Source of the DNA: Oceanobacillus oncorhynchi
GTDB lineage: Bacteria > Bacillota > Bacilli > Bacillales > Amphibacillaceae
Assembly: GCF_000821065.1 (NCBI RefSeq)
Contig: NZ_CDGG01000001.1
Coordinates: forward strand, 1,178,001-1,242,000
Direction of reading: 5' to 3'
Length of the DNA: 64,000 nucleotides
The translations under genes were made by a program, and so were the position numbers. Within the stretch, counting starts at the first letter, position 1, and each line of letters starts with the position of its first letter. The notes beneath the pieces are model-generated. The model worked only from the letters and a program-made list of their open reading frames with translations. It was not told the DNA's origin and searched no databases. Of this stretch, positions 47,866-58,056 are shown piece by piece.

Positions 47866-49182
47866 TTATTTTTCGTTTTGAACAGCAGTCAATGCCTCTT
47901 CAAGTACTTTTATTCCTTCATCTACTTGTGCTTTTGTTACCGTTAATGGAGGAATCATCCGGATAATTTCCCCGGCATTTCCGCATAAATAGAAGAGAAC
48001 ACCTTTCTCTAGACAGCTGTTTAATACATTCATCACGGCTTCTCCGTCAGGTTCACCGGTTTCTGCATCTTTTAGCGCAATTCCAATCATTAATCCAACA
48101 CCGCGAACATCATGAATAATCGAAAATTTATCTTTTAACTGTATCAGCTGGTTAAGGGCGTAATCCCCGACAGTACGTGCATTTTCAAGAAGTTTTTCTT
48201 CCTTGATGACTTCAATGGATGCCCGTGCTGCTGCGCAGGCGATAGGATTTCCGCCGAAAGTCGTTGCGTGGGACCCCATTGGCCATTGGTCCATTAATTC
48301 CTTGGAAGCAATTGTTACGCCAAGCGGCATCCCTGCTGCAATTCCTTTTGCAACAGCCATGATATCTGGTGTCACGTCAAAGGTTTGGGCTGCAAACCAG
48401 TTTCCTGTCCTGCCAAACCCGGTCTGTACTTCATCAAAAATTAATAAAATCCCATGCCGGTCACAAATCTCCCGCATTTTCTTCAGCCATGATTTAGGCG
48501 GGATAACATAGCCGCCTTCACCTAACACAGGCTCTACAATCATACAGGCAACTTCTTCCGGGTCAACCTGATGACGGAATAAATTCGCTGCTTCTTTTTC
48601 AAGCTTTTCTGCAAAAAATACCTCCGGATCTTCCCCGGCCGGACAGTCTTCCGAATGTGCGTATGGAAGCTGGTAAGTTAACCAGGAAGGCTGAAGGTGT
48701 TTTCTATATTTACTTTTAGAGGTAGAAACACTGAGTGAGCCGATGGTCCGTCCGTGGAATCCGCTTGTGAAAGAAATTACATAAGGACGATTAGATACAT
48801 GCTTTGCGAGTTTTAGGGCTCCCTCAATTGCTTCTGTTCCGCTATTTCCAAAAAAGAAATTATCCAGCTTGGGCGGAAGTATTTCCTGAAGCTCTTCTGC
48901 CAATTTTAAAATAGATTCATAGATAATCACGCCGGATGGTCCATGAATCAAATGATCCGCGCTGTCTTTGATAGCCTGCACGACTTTGGGGTGACGGTGT
49001 CCAACATTTTCAACAGCGATCCCTGAAGTGAAATCTAAGTATTTTTTGCCGTCTGTCCCATAGTAATAACAGCCCTCTGCCTTTACAACAGGCAAGTTAG
49101 GATGGTCTTTTGCCATACTCGGAGCAAGGAAGTTTCCAATCGAATCAACTAAATGCTCCCAATCTTTTTGCTTTCTTTCCAT
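47866..49182 (-). CDS. Class III aminotransferase (GabT/acetylornithine type)
   Basis: A 438-residue PLP enzyme. [17 protein letters not shown] binds the PLP phosphate, [14 protein letters not shown] carries the pyridine-binding Asp, [12 protein letters not shown] holds the Schiff-base Lys and [14 protein letters not shown] follows. The family includes 4-aminobutyrate and other omega-amino acid transaminases; specificity cannot be told. It heads the operon with the YjiH and GlcD genes, suggesting amino acid deamination followed by 2-hydroxy acid oxidation. Confidence 0.9.
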   Translation of the reverse strand: MERKQKDWEHLVDSIGNFLAPSMAKDHPNLPVVKAEGCYYYGTDGKKYLDFTSGIAVENVGHRHPKVVQAIKDSADHLIHGPSGVIIYESILKLAEELQEILPPKLDNFFFGNSGTEAIEGALKLAKHVSNRPYVISFTSGFHGRTIGSLSVSTSKSKYRKHLQPSWLTYQLPYAHSEDCPAGEDPEVFFAEKLEKEAANLFRHQVDPEEVACMIVEPVLGEGGYVIPPKSWLKKMREICDRHGILLIFDEVQTGFGRTGNWFAAQTFDVTPDIMAVAKGIAAGMPLGVTIASKELMDQWPMGSHATTFGGNPIACAAARASIEVIKEEKLLENARTVGDYALNQLIQLKDKFSIIHDVRGVGLMIGIALKDAETGEPDGEAVMNVLNSCLEKGVLFYLCGNAGEIIRMIPPLTVTKAQVDEGIKVLEEALTAVQNEK

Positions 49183-49225
49183 TTTAAATCCTCCATTTCA
49201 TTACATTGCGATAAAACGAAACTTC

Positions 49226-49356
49226 ATTCAGTGGGAGTTTTCGCCCTTCTCCCGCTGAATGATTAGTTAAGTGATTCAGGGAGTTAGCGCCCGTTATCTC
49301 CCGCCTAAATAAATTTATTTTCGCTCTTTATTTTGAGGCGGGAGTTTTACGGGCGG
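49226..49356 (-). repeat. Nested palindromic repeats in the aminotransferase leader
   Basis: Hairpin one pairs ATTCAGTGGGAG with CTCCCGCTGAAT (49226-49260). Hairpin two pairs CGCCCGT and CTCCCGCCT with AGGCGGGAG and ACGGGCG around an AT-rich loop (49287-49356). Both share a CTCCCGC core. They sit in the presumed untranslated leader of the aminotransferase operon, between its promoter and start codon, and could be either a dispersed repeat or a regulatory leader. Confidence 0.65.
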
Positions 49357-49485
49357 TTCTCCGTGATAAAACAATTATTGCATAAGATGTATGATAAATA
49401 TACATTATTATAAAAGACATAAAATATAATTTATCTAAGCTGTTTATAGTTATTTTTAAGGTTAGATGAAAAATAGCTTCGGTTA

Positions 49486-49522
49486 ATTATAATACGTATT
49501 GTATAAATATACAATACGTATT
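49486..49522 (-). promoter_or_regulatory. Operator-covered promoter of the aminotransferase operon
   Basis: On the minus strand, TTGTAT and TATAAT are spaced by exactly 17 bases. The same stretch is a perfect inverted repeat: AATACGTATTGTATA (49491-49505), two bases, then its complement (49508-49522). A repressor bound there would cover the whole core promoter. The TTGTATA-type half-site resembles operators of FCD-type GntR regulators. A weaker relative, ATGTAT/ATACAT, lies near 49387-49405. Confidence 0.75.
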
Positions 49523-49599
49523 TAATGGTTTTTTGAAAGAGAATAAAGGGGATATTATGTCGGGCATTCGAGTAATAGAGATTCAACGATTCAGTATAG

Positions 49600-50373
49600 T
49601 TATTTCACTGCTTTAATCAATGTCCATCTGTCTTTTTCAACAACTTCTTCCATATCATCCCCAATCGAATAATCGATATAATCGCTTAAATACTGCAGCT
49701 CTTCATCTGATAATTCATGTAAAATACTTCGTCCCGTTCTGGATTGAATATCAGCGAGAAGTGCTCGTTTGTTTGGATATGTTTTTCTAATCTCCCAGAG
49801 GCGATGCGCTGTTATCTCTTTAAAACCAGCCTGCTGAAGACTTATTTTTATATCATCACTGGAGTATCTCCGTTTCTTTTCAAATTCTCTTAATTTCGGA
49901 AAAGCTTCAAAAAAGTATCCGCGGATGTGCTCTTTACTCCCTTCCAGTAAACAATCGTCCAATGTCCGGTCTTGAATAAGATAATAGCCATTGCTGTTTA
50001 ATACCCTGTATGCTTCTGCAAATACGGAATCAAGATTTTTAAGATGATGGACCAATGCTCTGCTTAGTATCAAATCAACACTTTCCGATTCCAGGCCGGT
50101 TTTGTCTGCCAGCCCAAGCTGAAAAGAAATATTCGGGTACCTGCTGCAGTCTTTCTTCGCACCTTCTAATATTGGCTTGGAAGAATCGATGGCTAGGATA
50201 GATGGTATCCCGATAGCAGCTAAAGCTCTTGAATAAATTCCGCCTCCGCAGCCTATGTCCGCAGCATGGTGAATGGATGAAATATCAATGAGTTCTCTGA
50301 TTTTTTCTTTCCACGCTGCATCCGCGTCCCGGCCAGTATAGCTGTACATATTATCTTTACTGTGAAAATCCAA
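49600..50373 (-). CDS. SAM-dependent methyltransferase
   Basis: A 257-residue class I methyltransferase. Motif I AADIGCGGGIYSRALA, the acidic motif II (LAIDSS) and an SVDLILSRALVHHLKN motif are visible. The start is a TTG at 50373 with AAGGAGGG six bases upstream; the frame continues to 50535 but that part would overlap the divergent gene's start and lacks a ribosome site. The substrate is unknown. Confidence 0.85.
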   Translation of the reverse strand: MDFHSKDNMYSYTGRDADAAWKEKIRELIDISSIHHAADIGCGGGIYSRALAAIGIPSILAIDSSKPILEGAKKDCSRYPNISFQLGLADKTGLESESVDLILSRALVHHLKNLDSVFAEAYRVLNSNGYYLIQDRTLDDCLLEGSKEHIRGYFFEAFPKLREFEKKRRYSSDDIKISLQQAGFKEITAHRLWEIRKTYPNKRALLADIQSRTGRSILHELSDEELQYLSDYIDYSIGDDMEEVVEKDRWTLIKAVK

Positions 50374-50534
50374 AGCATTCCCTCCTTGAATGGTGTTGTT
50401 ATCATTCATTATAGTCTTCTTTGTTATCTGTGGATAATCGTGTTTTTTAATCAAAGGAGATAAGAAAATATGATAGGAAATAGACTTAGATGGTAAAATA
50501 GAAGAAATAAATAGGATGAAAAGGATGGGAATCA

Positions 50535-50945
50535 ATGAATGAACGTTATCAGATCAGTCATCAAACACCAGCAGTCGAAGCATTTAATGAGCTTCGTGTC
50601 GAGGCTGGATTAAGCAATAAAGAAAAAGCAGCGATTGAAATTGGGCTTCCTAATACGTTATTTGCTGTATCCATCTATGACGGTGATACGTTGATTGGGA
50701 TGGGCAGAGTAGTGGGAGATGGGGGAATTGTTTTTCACGTAGTAGATATCGTGGTCAAACCAAGCTATCAGGGACAAGGGCTTGGAAAGGTCATTATGCA
50801 GGAGATTATGGCTTATTTAGATAACCATACCTACAAAGGCTCTTATGTCAGCTTGATTGCAGATATTCCCGCTGATAAATTATATGAACAGTTCGGCTTT
50901 CGTCATACGGCCCCGAATTCTGCGGGAATGGCGCGGATGTATTAA
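50535..50945 (+). CDS. GNAT family N-acetyltransferase
   Basis: A 136-residue acetyltransferase. The acetyl-CoA loop is visible as VKPSYQGQGLGKVIMQEIM, followed by the YEQFGFRHTAP end motif. It lies divergent from the methyltransferase gene; GGATGGG precedes the ATG. The substrate is unknown. Confidence 0.9.
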   Translation: MNERYQISHQTPAVEAFNELRVEAGLSNKEKAAIEIGLPNTLFAVSIYDGDTLIGMGRVVGDGGIVFHVVDIVVKPSYQGQGLGKVIMQEIMAYLDNHTYKGSYVSLIADIPADKLYEQFGFRHTAPNSAGMARMY

Positions 50946-50946
50946 T

Positions 50947-50990
50947 AAAAAACCCTGATTATTGTTGTGCAAACAATAATCAGGGTTTTT
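50947..50990. terminator. Bidirectional terminator between GNAT gene and ptsI
   Basis: AAACCCTGATTATTGTT pairs with AACAATAATCAGGGTTT around a short loop, with A and T runs on both sides. Confidence 0.9.
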
Positions 50991-50998
50991 CAGTATAC

Positions 50999-52714
50999 TT
51001 ATTTATTAATCGTCTTCTCCGCTAATGCAACCACTTCTTCTGCAGTGCTTAAGGAAAGGAATTCATCTTTAAGTGCTGCAAGCTCTTTTTTGTTCAAGCT
51101 AAGAATCTGAGTTCTTGCCGGTAAGATAGAAGTTGCGCTCATGCTGAATTCATCCAGTCCAAGAGCAAGAAGCAATGGAATAGCAGTAGAATCTCCTGCC
51201 ATTTCACCGCACATGCCTGCCCATTTGCCTTCTGCGTGAGCAGCTTCGATGACATTGTTTACCAGATTCAGGATAGCTGGGTGATATGGCTGATACAGAT
51301 AAGAAACCTGTTCATTCATACGGTCAGCAGCCATCGTATATTGGATTAAGTCATTTGTTCCGATACTGAAGAAATCGACTTCCTTCGCAAATTGTTTTGC
51401 AATCACTGCAGTAGATGGAATTTCTACCATGATTCCTACTTCAATGTTGTCGGAAACTTTAACGCCATCTTTTTTAAGATTGTCTGTTTCTTCTAGCAAT
51501 AACGCTTTTGCCTGACGGAATTCTTCCAATGTAGCAATCATCGGGAACATGATTTTCAGGTTGCCGTAAGCACTCGCACGCAGTAATGCACGTAATTGCG
51601 GGCGGAAGACATGTTCATTTTCCAGACAGAAACGAATTGCACGGAATCCTAAGAACGGGTTCATTTCATGCGGCATATCTAAGTAGCTGATTTCCTTATC
51701 GCCGCCGACATCAAGTGTTCTTACAACGACAGGCTTGTCTCCCATTTTTTCTAATACAGCTTTATAAGCTTCAAATTGAACATCTTCGGAAGGCAATTCA
51801 GAGTTACCCATATAAAGGAATTCGGTACGATAAAGTCCGACGCCCTCGCCGCCATTATTAAGAACACCTTCTACATCATTCGGTGTACCGATGTTTGCAG
51901 CAAGCTCAACTTGTTCACCGTCTGCAGAGAAAGTAGGCTCATCCTTTAATTTTGCCCATTCTTCCTGCTGCTTAGCAAATGCAGCTTGTTTCGCTTCATA
52001 TACTTTAATCTCTTCTTCTGTCGGATTGATGATAACTGTACCTTCAATGCCATCGACAATAATCTGGTCGTCCTTTTTCACAGCGCCGGTAATTTCTTTT
52101 GTACCTACCACAGCAGGAATTTCTAAGGAGCGGGCCATGATAGCAGAGTGAGAAGTCCTGCCGCCGATATCGGTTGCAAACCCTTTTACAAATTCACGGT
52201 TTAACTGAGCGGTGTCAGATGGTGTTAAATCTCTTGCGATAACAATCACTTGCTCATCGATTAAAGCAGGGTCCGGGAAGGTAACCTGAAGCAGGTGAGA
52301 CATTACACGTTTAGTTACATCATGGATATCTGCTGCACGTTCGCGCATGTATTCGTTATCCATGGCTTTAAACATTTCGATAAACATCGTAGCAACTTCG
52401 TCCAAGGCAGCTTCTGCGTTTACTTTATCATCGTTGATTTTATCTTTAATCGGATTAATCAGCTCTGGGTCTCCTAATACAAGCAAATGCGCAGAGAAAA
52501 TTTCTGCATGCTCTTCCCCGAGTTCTTTTAATGTATGTGCTTTGATTTTTTCCAGTTCCTGTCTAGAAACTTCTAATGCGCTTTCAAGACGCTCAATCTC
52601 TTGTCCTGGATTATCAATAGACGTTTTTTCAAAATTTAAATCCGGGTCTTTCAGTTCGTATACTTTCGCAATGGCAATTCCACTAGATGCAGCAATTCCA
52701 TTCAATTTTTTCAT
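50999..52714 (-). CDS. ptsI: Phosphoenolpyruvate-protein phosphotransferase (enzyme I)
   Basis: A 571-residue general PTS protein that moves phosphate from PEP to HPr. The active His189 is in [13 protein letters not shown]; a Cys lies in GMCGEMAGD in the PEP-binding barrel. Length matches Bacillus enzyme I. No ptsH precedes it: the upstream gene is a lipase, and the 123-base gap holds a TGTTATAAT extended -10 promoter at 52753-52761. The gene thus seems to be transcribed alone. Confidence 0.97.
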   Translation of the reverse strand: MKKLNGIAASSGIAIAKVYELKDPDLNFEKTSIDNPGQEIERLESALEVSRQELEKIKAHTLKELGEEHAEIFSAHLLVLGDPELINPIKDKINDDKVNAEAALDEVATMFIEMFKAMDNEYMRERAADIHDVTKRVMSHLLQVTFPDPALIDEQVIVIARDLTPSDTAQLNREFVKGFATDIGGRTSHSAIMARSLEIPAVVGTKEITGAVKKDDQIIVDGIEGTVIINPTEEEIKVYEAKQAAFAKQQEEWAKLKDEPTFSADGEQVELAANIGTPNDVEGVLNNGGEGVGLYRTEFLYMGNSELPSEDVQFEAYKAVLEKMGDKPVVVRTLDVGGDKEISYLDMPHEMNPFLGFRAIRFCLENEHVFRPQLRALLRASAYGNLKIMFPMIATLEEFRQAKALLLEETDNLKKDGVKVSDNIEVGIMVEIPSTAVIAKQFAKEVDFFSIGTNDLIQYTMAADRMNEQVSYLYQPYHPAILNLVNNVIEAAHAEGKWAGMCGEMAGDSTAIPLLLALGLDEFSMSATSILPARTQILSLNKKELAALKDEFLSLSTAEEVVALAEKTINK

Positions 52715-52752
52715 TATGAGAGCATCCTTTCTTTAATAAAACTATCTTATTA

Positions 52753-52761
52753 ATTATAACA
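52753..52761 (-). promoter_or_regulatory. Extended -10 promoter of ptsI
   Basis: TGTTATAAT on the minus strand gives a consensus -10 with a TGn extension about 40 bases before the ptsI start. The -35 is poor. Confidence 0.6.
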
Positions 52762-52837
52762 TATCTATACTAAATTAGCGTGTGCTGTGGTGCAAGTTTA
52801 AAGGGTTTTCTTTAATTGTTAAAATCAATATAATCCG

Positions 52838-53746
52838 TTATTTTTTACCAGCATTCTTCAGCCAATCTCCGATAAACGCATATACCTCTTCCCGGCAGGT
52901 GTCATTTAATAATTCATGCTTTCCACCCTCATAAACCTGAACGACAATATTCTCCAGGCCATTTTTTTGAAAGAGAGAAGCTGTTTTCCATACTCCCTTT
53001 CCATATTGACCAATAGGATCCTCGTCGCCGCTGATAAGGAGAAGCGGAAGATTTTTACGTATGTTTTGATTGAGCCTTTGCTTTCTGGTCTGATAGATAC
53101 CTTCCAATAAATCATAGAAGAAACGGGCTGTCGGAATAAAGCCGGTATAGGAATCTGCTTCATAAGCGTCTGCATATGCTTTTTCTCTTGTAAGCCATTC
53201 GTGTTTATAATGTTTATCCTGTTTTATACCATTCCCTAAAACGAGCTGATTCATGAAAGGAGAAGGTTTCCTTGACGGCAGGAGGGAAGCAGCTGCTTTT
53301 CCTGCAGTGGCGAGAAGTCTGGAATAATGTCCTGTACCAGTTAATATCAATCCATCCATTTCATTACTATAATGCTGAATGAAATTTCGCATTAAAAAAG
53401 AACCCATGCTATGCCCCAAAAAGTAATAGGGAAGATGAGGAAAAGCTTTTTTTTCATATTGCATGATTTCATACAAATCTGTTACGACGCGCTGAAAACC
53501 ATTTTTCTCTGTAAAGTAGCCTTGTATTCCTAAATCACCTGTTTTCCCATGTCCGCGATGATCATTGCCAATCACGATGTAACCTAAAGAAGTGCAGTAG
53601 GAAGCGAAACCATGATAGCGTTCAATATGTTCCACCATGCCGTGGGCAATCTGCAGGATGGCAATGGGTCTTCTTTCCGGAAGCCATTGTTTGATATAGA
53701 TGCGGGTTCCGTCAGAAACTGTCAGCCAATCTGTTTTCATCTCCAT
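52838..53746 (-). CDS. Alpha/beta hydrolase, lysophospholipase/monoacylglycerol lipase type
   Basis: A 302-residue alpha/beta hydrolase. The nucleophile elbow is GHSMGS, with HGMVEHIERYHGFA and NDHRGHGKT typical of the monoglyceride lipase family (Hydrolase_4). The acid is in ISGDEDPIGQYG and the His in YEGGKHELLND. No signal peptide. Function on acylglycerols or lysolipids is by family only. Confidence 0.88.
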   Translation of the reverse strand: MEMKTDWLTVSDGTRIYIKQWLPERRPIAILQIAHGMVEHIERYHGFASYCTSLGYIVIGNDHRGHGKTGDLGIQGYFTEKNGFQRVVTDLYEIMQYEKKAFPHLPYYFLGHSMGSFLMRNFIQHYSNEMDGLILTGTGHYSRLLATAGKAAASLLPSRKPSPFMNQLVLGNGIKQDKHYKHEWLTREKAYADAYEADSYTGFIPTARFFYDLLEGIYQTRKQRLNQNIRKNLPLLLISGDEDPIGQYGKGVWKTASLFQKNGLENIVVQVYEGGKHELLNDTCREEVYAFIGDWLKNAGKK

Positions 53747-54083
53747 GTTTTCTTCCCCCTTGGTATCATTAATAACGATGCTTTTTTATTTACGCGGGAC
53801 TGCTATATTCATTATACGTTGAAGACGGGTTGTTGGACAAATTCAAAAAAGGGATATATACACAATGGTTATTACGAGTAGTCGCAATCTCAGACCCATT
53901 TCTATGTCCAAGATACTGCGTCTTAGCCGACTTGGTTCATATACTTAAATTTTAATAAACAAATAAAGAATAGCCTTTCAGTCAGGCTAAAGACTTCATT
54001 TTAATTTCTTATCTTGTTATAATAAAATCAGAATATAGGAAAAACAGAAATTATAAAAAATCATAAAAGGAGTGACGCATATA
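53747..54083. other. Intergenic region between lipase and relE remnant
   Basis: AT-rich; no gene seen. An AGCCT/AGGCT hairpin lies near 53970. The stretch 53876-53935 has a GC content higher than its surroundings but no frame that I trust. Confidence 0.3.
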
Positions 54084-54328
54084 ATGGCTGTAAATACAGA
54101 TGAAAGCAGGGAGTCCCGAATGAATAAACAGATAAAACCATCATCAGGCTAGTACAAGATTTTTCACATCCTTCTTTAAGAATGAAAAACATGCAAGGTT
54201 ATAAAAACCCTGATATATGGGAAGCAAGTGTGAATATGGATTTAAGAATTACTTTTGAATATGAAAAACCAGATACACTCATATTCCGAAATTGTGGAAG
54301 ACATGATAAAGCATTAAATAATTCATAA
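54084..54328 (+). pseudogene. Frameshifted RelE/YafQ-type toxin gene
   Basis: The ATG at 54084 follows AAAAGGAGTGACG and reads MAVNTDESRESRMNKQIK, then stops soon after. In the next frame the reading continues TIIRLVQDFSHPSLRMK to IFRNCGRHDKALNNS and stops at 54328. Adding one A to the A-run at 54134-54137 joins them into a protein of about 80 residues. HPSLRMK, the LRITFEY strand and the HDKAL end are typical of RelE-superfamily mRNA interferases. No antitoxin gene is adjacent. Confidence 0.65.
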
Positions 54329-54431
54329 GCCGTTAAGAAATCGTATTTCACAAATCAATCTTGCACAACAAATTCAAAGTATGATAAAGTATAAGATAGG
54401 GATTGTCGGAACATAGGAGGAGTATGAAAAC

Positions 54432-54668
54432 ATGTTGTTAACTGTGGTTAATGTGATATTAGTAATTGACGTTATCGTGATGATTGCACTTGTCTTATTG
54501 CAGTCTGGAAAAAGCGCTGGTCTTTCAGGAGCGATTTCCGGCGGTGCAGAACAGTTATTTGGAAAACAGAAAGCACGCGGAATTGACTTGGTGCTACATC
54601 GTATGACAATTGTTACAGCGGTGCTGTTCTTTTTATTAGCTTTCTTGGCAGCGTACGTATTACAATAA
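54432..54668 (+). CDS. secG: Protein translocase subunit SecG
   Basis: A 78-residue protein with two membrane helices (residues about 3-22 and 54-76) and the conserved loop [17 protein letters not shown]. SecG assists SecYE-mediated export. The ATG at 54432 is used; an earlier ATG at 54424 runs into a stop. The order secG-est-rnr-smpB-ssrA is typical of Bacillus. Confidence 0.95.
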   Translation: MLLTVVNVILVIDVIVMIALVLLQSGKSAGLSGAISGGAEQLFGKQKARGIDLVLHRMTIVTAVLFFLLAFLAAYVLQ

Positions 54669-54677
54669 ATGATATTC

Positions 54678-54708
54678 CTTATCACAGTGGTGTGGTAAGG
54701 TTTTTTTA
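54678..54708 (+). terminator. Terminator after secG
   Basis: CCTTATCACA pairs with TGTGGTAAGG around GTGG, followed by seven T. Confidence 0.88.
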
Positions 54709-54811
54709 TTTTCGCTTTTCATAATACAGGGTATACTAGAAATGAATTGGGAAAAATGATTTCCCGCAGTTTAACGGACAGTTTTATTTTTCAGGAAGAT
54801 GAAAGGAATGG

Positions 54812-55564
54812 ATGATTGTGAAAATAAAGTTACCACAGCCGTTTACATTTGAAGCAGGAGAGCGTGCTGTATTATTACTGCATGGATTTACCGGGCACTC
54901 TGCAGACGTCCGCATGCTTGGACGGTTTCTAGAAAAGAAAGGCTACACAAGCCATGCGCCGATTTATCGCGGACATGGACTGCCGCCGGAGGAATTGATC
55001 AAAAGTAATCCGGACCAATGGTGGGCAGATGTGAAAGCTGCTTTTAACCATCTGAAGGACCTTGGATATCAGGAAATTGCAGTTGCCGGTCTGTCTCTTG
55101 GAGGAGTATTAGGTTTAAAACTTGCCTATTCGGAGAAAATTAAAGGTATGGTATCCATGTGTGCTCCGATGTTTTTTGATAATGAGGAAGAACTGACCAA
55201 AGGATTCCGGGAGTTTTCTAAAGAGTTTAAACAGCTGGAACAAAAAGACGAAGCAGTTATAAAAGAAGAAGTCGATACCATCATGGATAATTCCAAGAAC
55301 CTCTTTATCGGTGTCAGGGACACAGTGAAGGAAGTAAAATCAAATATTGATATGATTTACACACCTACCTTAGTCGTACAGGCTGAGAAGGATCAAATGA
55401 TCAATACAGACAGTGCGAATTATATTTATGATAATGTCGAATCCACACAAAAAGAAATCAAATGGTATGCTAATTCAGGCCACGTGATTACAATGGATAA
55501 AGAAAAAGATCAGCTTCACGAAGATATTTATGCGTTTTTAGAGAGCTTGGATTGGGAAGTATAA
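54812..55564 (+). CDS. est: Carboxylesterase (Est30/YvaK type)
   Basis: A 250-residue alpha/beta hydrolase strongly resembling Geobacillus Est30 and Bacillus YvaK. The nucleophile is Ser95 in VAGLSLGG, the acid Asp is in VVQAEKDQMIN, and the His is in YANSGHVIT. The end KDQLHEDIYAFLESLDW is a family hallmark. It hydrolyses short acyl esters in vitro in relatives; the natural substrate is unknown. It sits between secG and rnr, the conserved Bacillus position. Confidence 0.95.
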   Translation: MIVKIKLPQPFTFEAGERAVLLLHGFTGHSADVRMLGRFLEKKGYTSHAPIYRGHGLPPEELIKSNPDQWWADVKAAFNHLKDLGYQEIAVAGLSLGGVLGLKLAYSEKIKGMVSMCAPMFFDNEEELTKGFREFSKEFKQLEQKDEAVIKEEVDTIMDNSKNLFIGVRDTVKEVKSNIDMIYTPTLVVQAEKDQMINTDSANYIYDNVESTQKEIKWYANSGHVITMDKEKDQLHEDIYAFLESLDWEV

Positions 55565-55605
55565 AGTAGAAAGATGGAAAGATAAACAGAAAGAAGGTGA
55601 ACGTT

Positions 55606-57873
55606 ATGAAAGAACGCATTTTAGATTATATTAAAGAGAACAGCACGAAACCCTTGTCTGTCCAAGAATTAGAAGAGGCGCTGGCTTTAGAAAACGCAGA
55701 AGAGTTTAAGGAGCTGGTTGTCGCTTTAAATGAACTGGAATTAGAGGGAGACCTTGTCCGTACCAGAAAAAATCGATTTGGACTGCCGGATAAAATGAAT
55801 TTGGTCAAAGGAACTCTCCAAATGCATGCCAAGGGCTTTGCTTTTCTGATTCCGGAAGATGAAGACCAAACAGATGTGTATATCCATGCAAATGATATGG
55901 GCTCTGCCATGAATAAGGATAAAGTGCTCGTCCGTCTGGAAAAAAAGGATACGGAGGACACGCGCCCGGAAGGAAAGGTTATTCGTATTCTGGAACGAGC
56001 AGTCGTCACCGTAGTCGGTACATTTGAAGATAATCGTTCCTTTGGATTTGTTATCGCGGATGACAAGCGGATTCCAAATGATATTTTTATTTCTAAAGGA
56101 CATACGCATGGAGCGATTGACGGTCATAAAGTACTCGCCCGCATCACTAAATATCCGGAGGGAAGAAAAAGTGCAGAAGGAGAAATCATCCAGATTCTTG
56201 GTCATAAAAATGATCCGGGAATTGATATTCTCTCCATTATTTATAAGCATGGAATCCCGATTGATTTTCCGGAAGAAGTTATCGAGCAGGCAAATAAAGT
56301 TCCTGAAGAAATTGCCCCAGATGATATCCAAGGGAGAAAGGACCTGCGCGATGAGGTCGTCGTTACGATTGACGGCGCAGACGCCAAGGACTTAGATGAT
56401 GCGGTAAGCGTCAAACGTCTTGAGAATGGAAATTACCAGCTTGGAGTCTATATTGCTGATGTCAGTCATTATGTAGAAGAAGGTACGCCGCTGGATAAGG
56501 AAGCCTTTGAGCGGGGAACCAGCGTTTATTTAGTTGACCGCGTGATTCCGATGATTCCTCACCGCTTATCAAATGGGATATGCTCGCTTAATCCTCATGT
56601 GGACAGACTGACACTTGGCTGTCAGATGGAAATCAATACGAGCGGACAAGTCGTGAACCATGAAATTTTTCAAAGTGTGATCAATTCCAATGAGCGAATG
56701 ACTTATTCGGATGTGAATAAGATTTTAGTCGATAAGGATGAAGCGCTGCGCAAAAAATATGAGCCGCTGGTTCCAATGTTTGAGCATATGGAAGAGCTGG
56801 CAGCTATTTTACGCGGAAAACGCTTTGGCCGCGGCGCCATTGACTTTGATTTTAAAGAAGCAAAGGTACTCGTTGATGAAAAAGGCCATCCGACCGATGT
56901 GGTTATTCGTGAACGCTCTGTCGGAGAAAAATTAATTGAAGAATTTATGCTGGCAGCGAATGAAACAATTGCGGAGCATTTCCATTGGATGGACGTCCCA
57001 TTTATCCACCGTATCCATGAGGAACCGGATGAAGGGAAACTTGAGAAATTCTATGAATTCTTAGCTGGTCTAGGCATTTCTGTCAAAGGAACGGCCAACG
57101 AAGTTCATCCGCAGCAGCTGCAAAAAGTGCTGGAATCGATTAAAGATGATCCCGAGGAAATGATTGTATCTAAATTAATGCTGCGCTCGATGCAGCAGGC
57201 AAAATATTCTCCGCAAAGTGTTGGACACTTTGGTTTGGCAACGGATTTTTATACGCATTTCACGTCGCCAATCCGCCGTTATCCAGATTTAATCGTGCAT
57301 CGGTTAATCCGCACCTATTTAATTGAGAAGAAAATGGATAAGAAAACGATGAAGCATTGGAAGGACAGAATGCCGGAAATCGCCCGTCATACTTCTGAAA
57401 TGGAACGCCGGGCAGTCGATGCAGAGCGTGATACCGATAATATGAAGAAAGCAGAATTTATGAAAGATAAAATCGGCGAAGAATTTACTGGTATTATCAG
57501 CTCGGTAACGAATTTTGGCATGTTTGTGGAACTGGAAAATACGGTAGAAGGACTGGTTCATGTCAGCTATTTGACAGATGATTATTATCATTATGATGAA
57601 CGCAGTCAGGCGATGATCGGCGAGCGGACGGCCAAAGTATTCCGCGTCGGCGATGAGGTCGATATTAAAGTGGCTGATGTAAACTTAGAAGAATACACGG
57701 TCGACTTCGAATTGACATCCTTAGGTTCTCCGCGCCGGAAGGAAAGAAAGCAGAAGCCCGCAGGAAGAGTTATCCAATCTCCTGGAAAGAACAACGGAAA
57801 ATCCAAAAGCAAGCCAAAGGGCAAAGGCAAAGCAAAACCCAAAAACAAGAAAAAGAATAAACCGAAACGATAG
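55606..57873 (+). CDS. rnr: Ribonuclease R
   Basis: A 755-residue 3'-5' exoribonuclease. An N-terminal helix-turn-helix ([20 protein letters not shown]) and two cold-shock domains precede the RNB catalytic domain, whose metal-binding residues appear in [14 protein letters not shown]. An S1 domain ([20 protein letters not shown]) and a long Lys-rich tail follow. RNase R degrades structured RNA and, with SmpB and tmRNA encoded nearby, clears non-stop messages. The ATG at 55606 fits AGAAGGTG better than the GTG at 55597. Confidence 0.96.
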   Translation: MKERILDYIKENSTKPLSVQELEEALALENAEEFKELVVALNELELEGDLVRTRKNRFGLPDKMNLVKGTLQMHAKGFAFLIPEDEDQTDVYIHANDMGSAMNKDKVLVRLEKKDTEDTRPEGKVIRILERAVVTVVGTFEDNRSFGFVIADDKRIPNDIFISKGHTHGAIDGHKVLARITKYPEGRKSAEGEIIQILGHKNDPGIDILSIIYKHGIPIDFPEEVIEQANKVPEEIAPDDIQGRKDLRDEVVVTIDGADAKDLDDAVSVKRLENGNYQLGVYIADVSHYVEEGTPLDKEAFERGTSVYLVDRVIPMIPHRLSNGICSLNPHVDRLTLGCQMEINTSGQVVNHEIFQSVINSNERMTYSDVNKILVDKDEALRKKYEPLVPMFEHMEELAAILRGKRFGRGAIDFDFKEAKVLVDEKGHPTDVVIRERSVGEKLIEEFMLAANETIAEHFHWMDVPFIHRIHEEPDEGKLEKFYEFLAGLGISVKGTANEVHPQQLQKVLESIKDDPEEMIVSKLMLRSMQQAKYSPQSVGHFGLATDFYTHFTSPIRRYPDLIVHRLIRTYLIEKKMDKKTMKHWKDRMPEIARHTSEMERRAVDAERDTDNMKKAEFMKDKIGEEFTGIISSVTNFGMFVELENTVEGLVHVSYLTDDYYHYDERSQAMIGERTAKVFRVGDEVDIKVADVNLEEYTVDFELTSLGSPRRKERKQKPAGRVIQSPGKNNGKSKSKPKGKGKAKPKNKKKNKPKR

Positions 57874-57907
57874 AATCTCTTTCAGGAGATTTTATCGTTT
57901 TTTTCGC
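57867..57907 (+). terminator. Terminator after rnr
   Basis: ACGATAGAATCTC pairs with GAGATTTTATCGT, followed by a T-run. It overlaps the last codon. Confidence 0.85.
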
Positions 57908-58056
57908 ACAGCGATAGAAACGTTTTAATTATGTGAAAGCTTTGAGATAAGGCGTATTTTTTGGTAAACTATAATGAGGATTCATTCATGGAGAAATGAA
58001 TTTCTTTTTGAGTGAATAAGAACTTTTCAAAGTTCGATGGAAGAGGATGATTTCAA

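Noticed and set aside
55741..56331. 196-codon minus-strand frame inside rnr
   Set aside because: Antisense to a certain gene; composition typical of a shadow frame.
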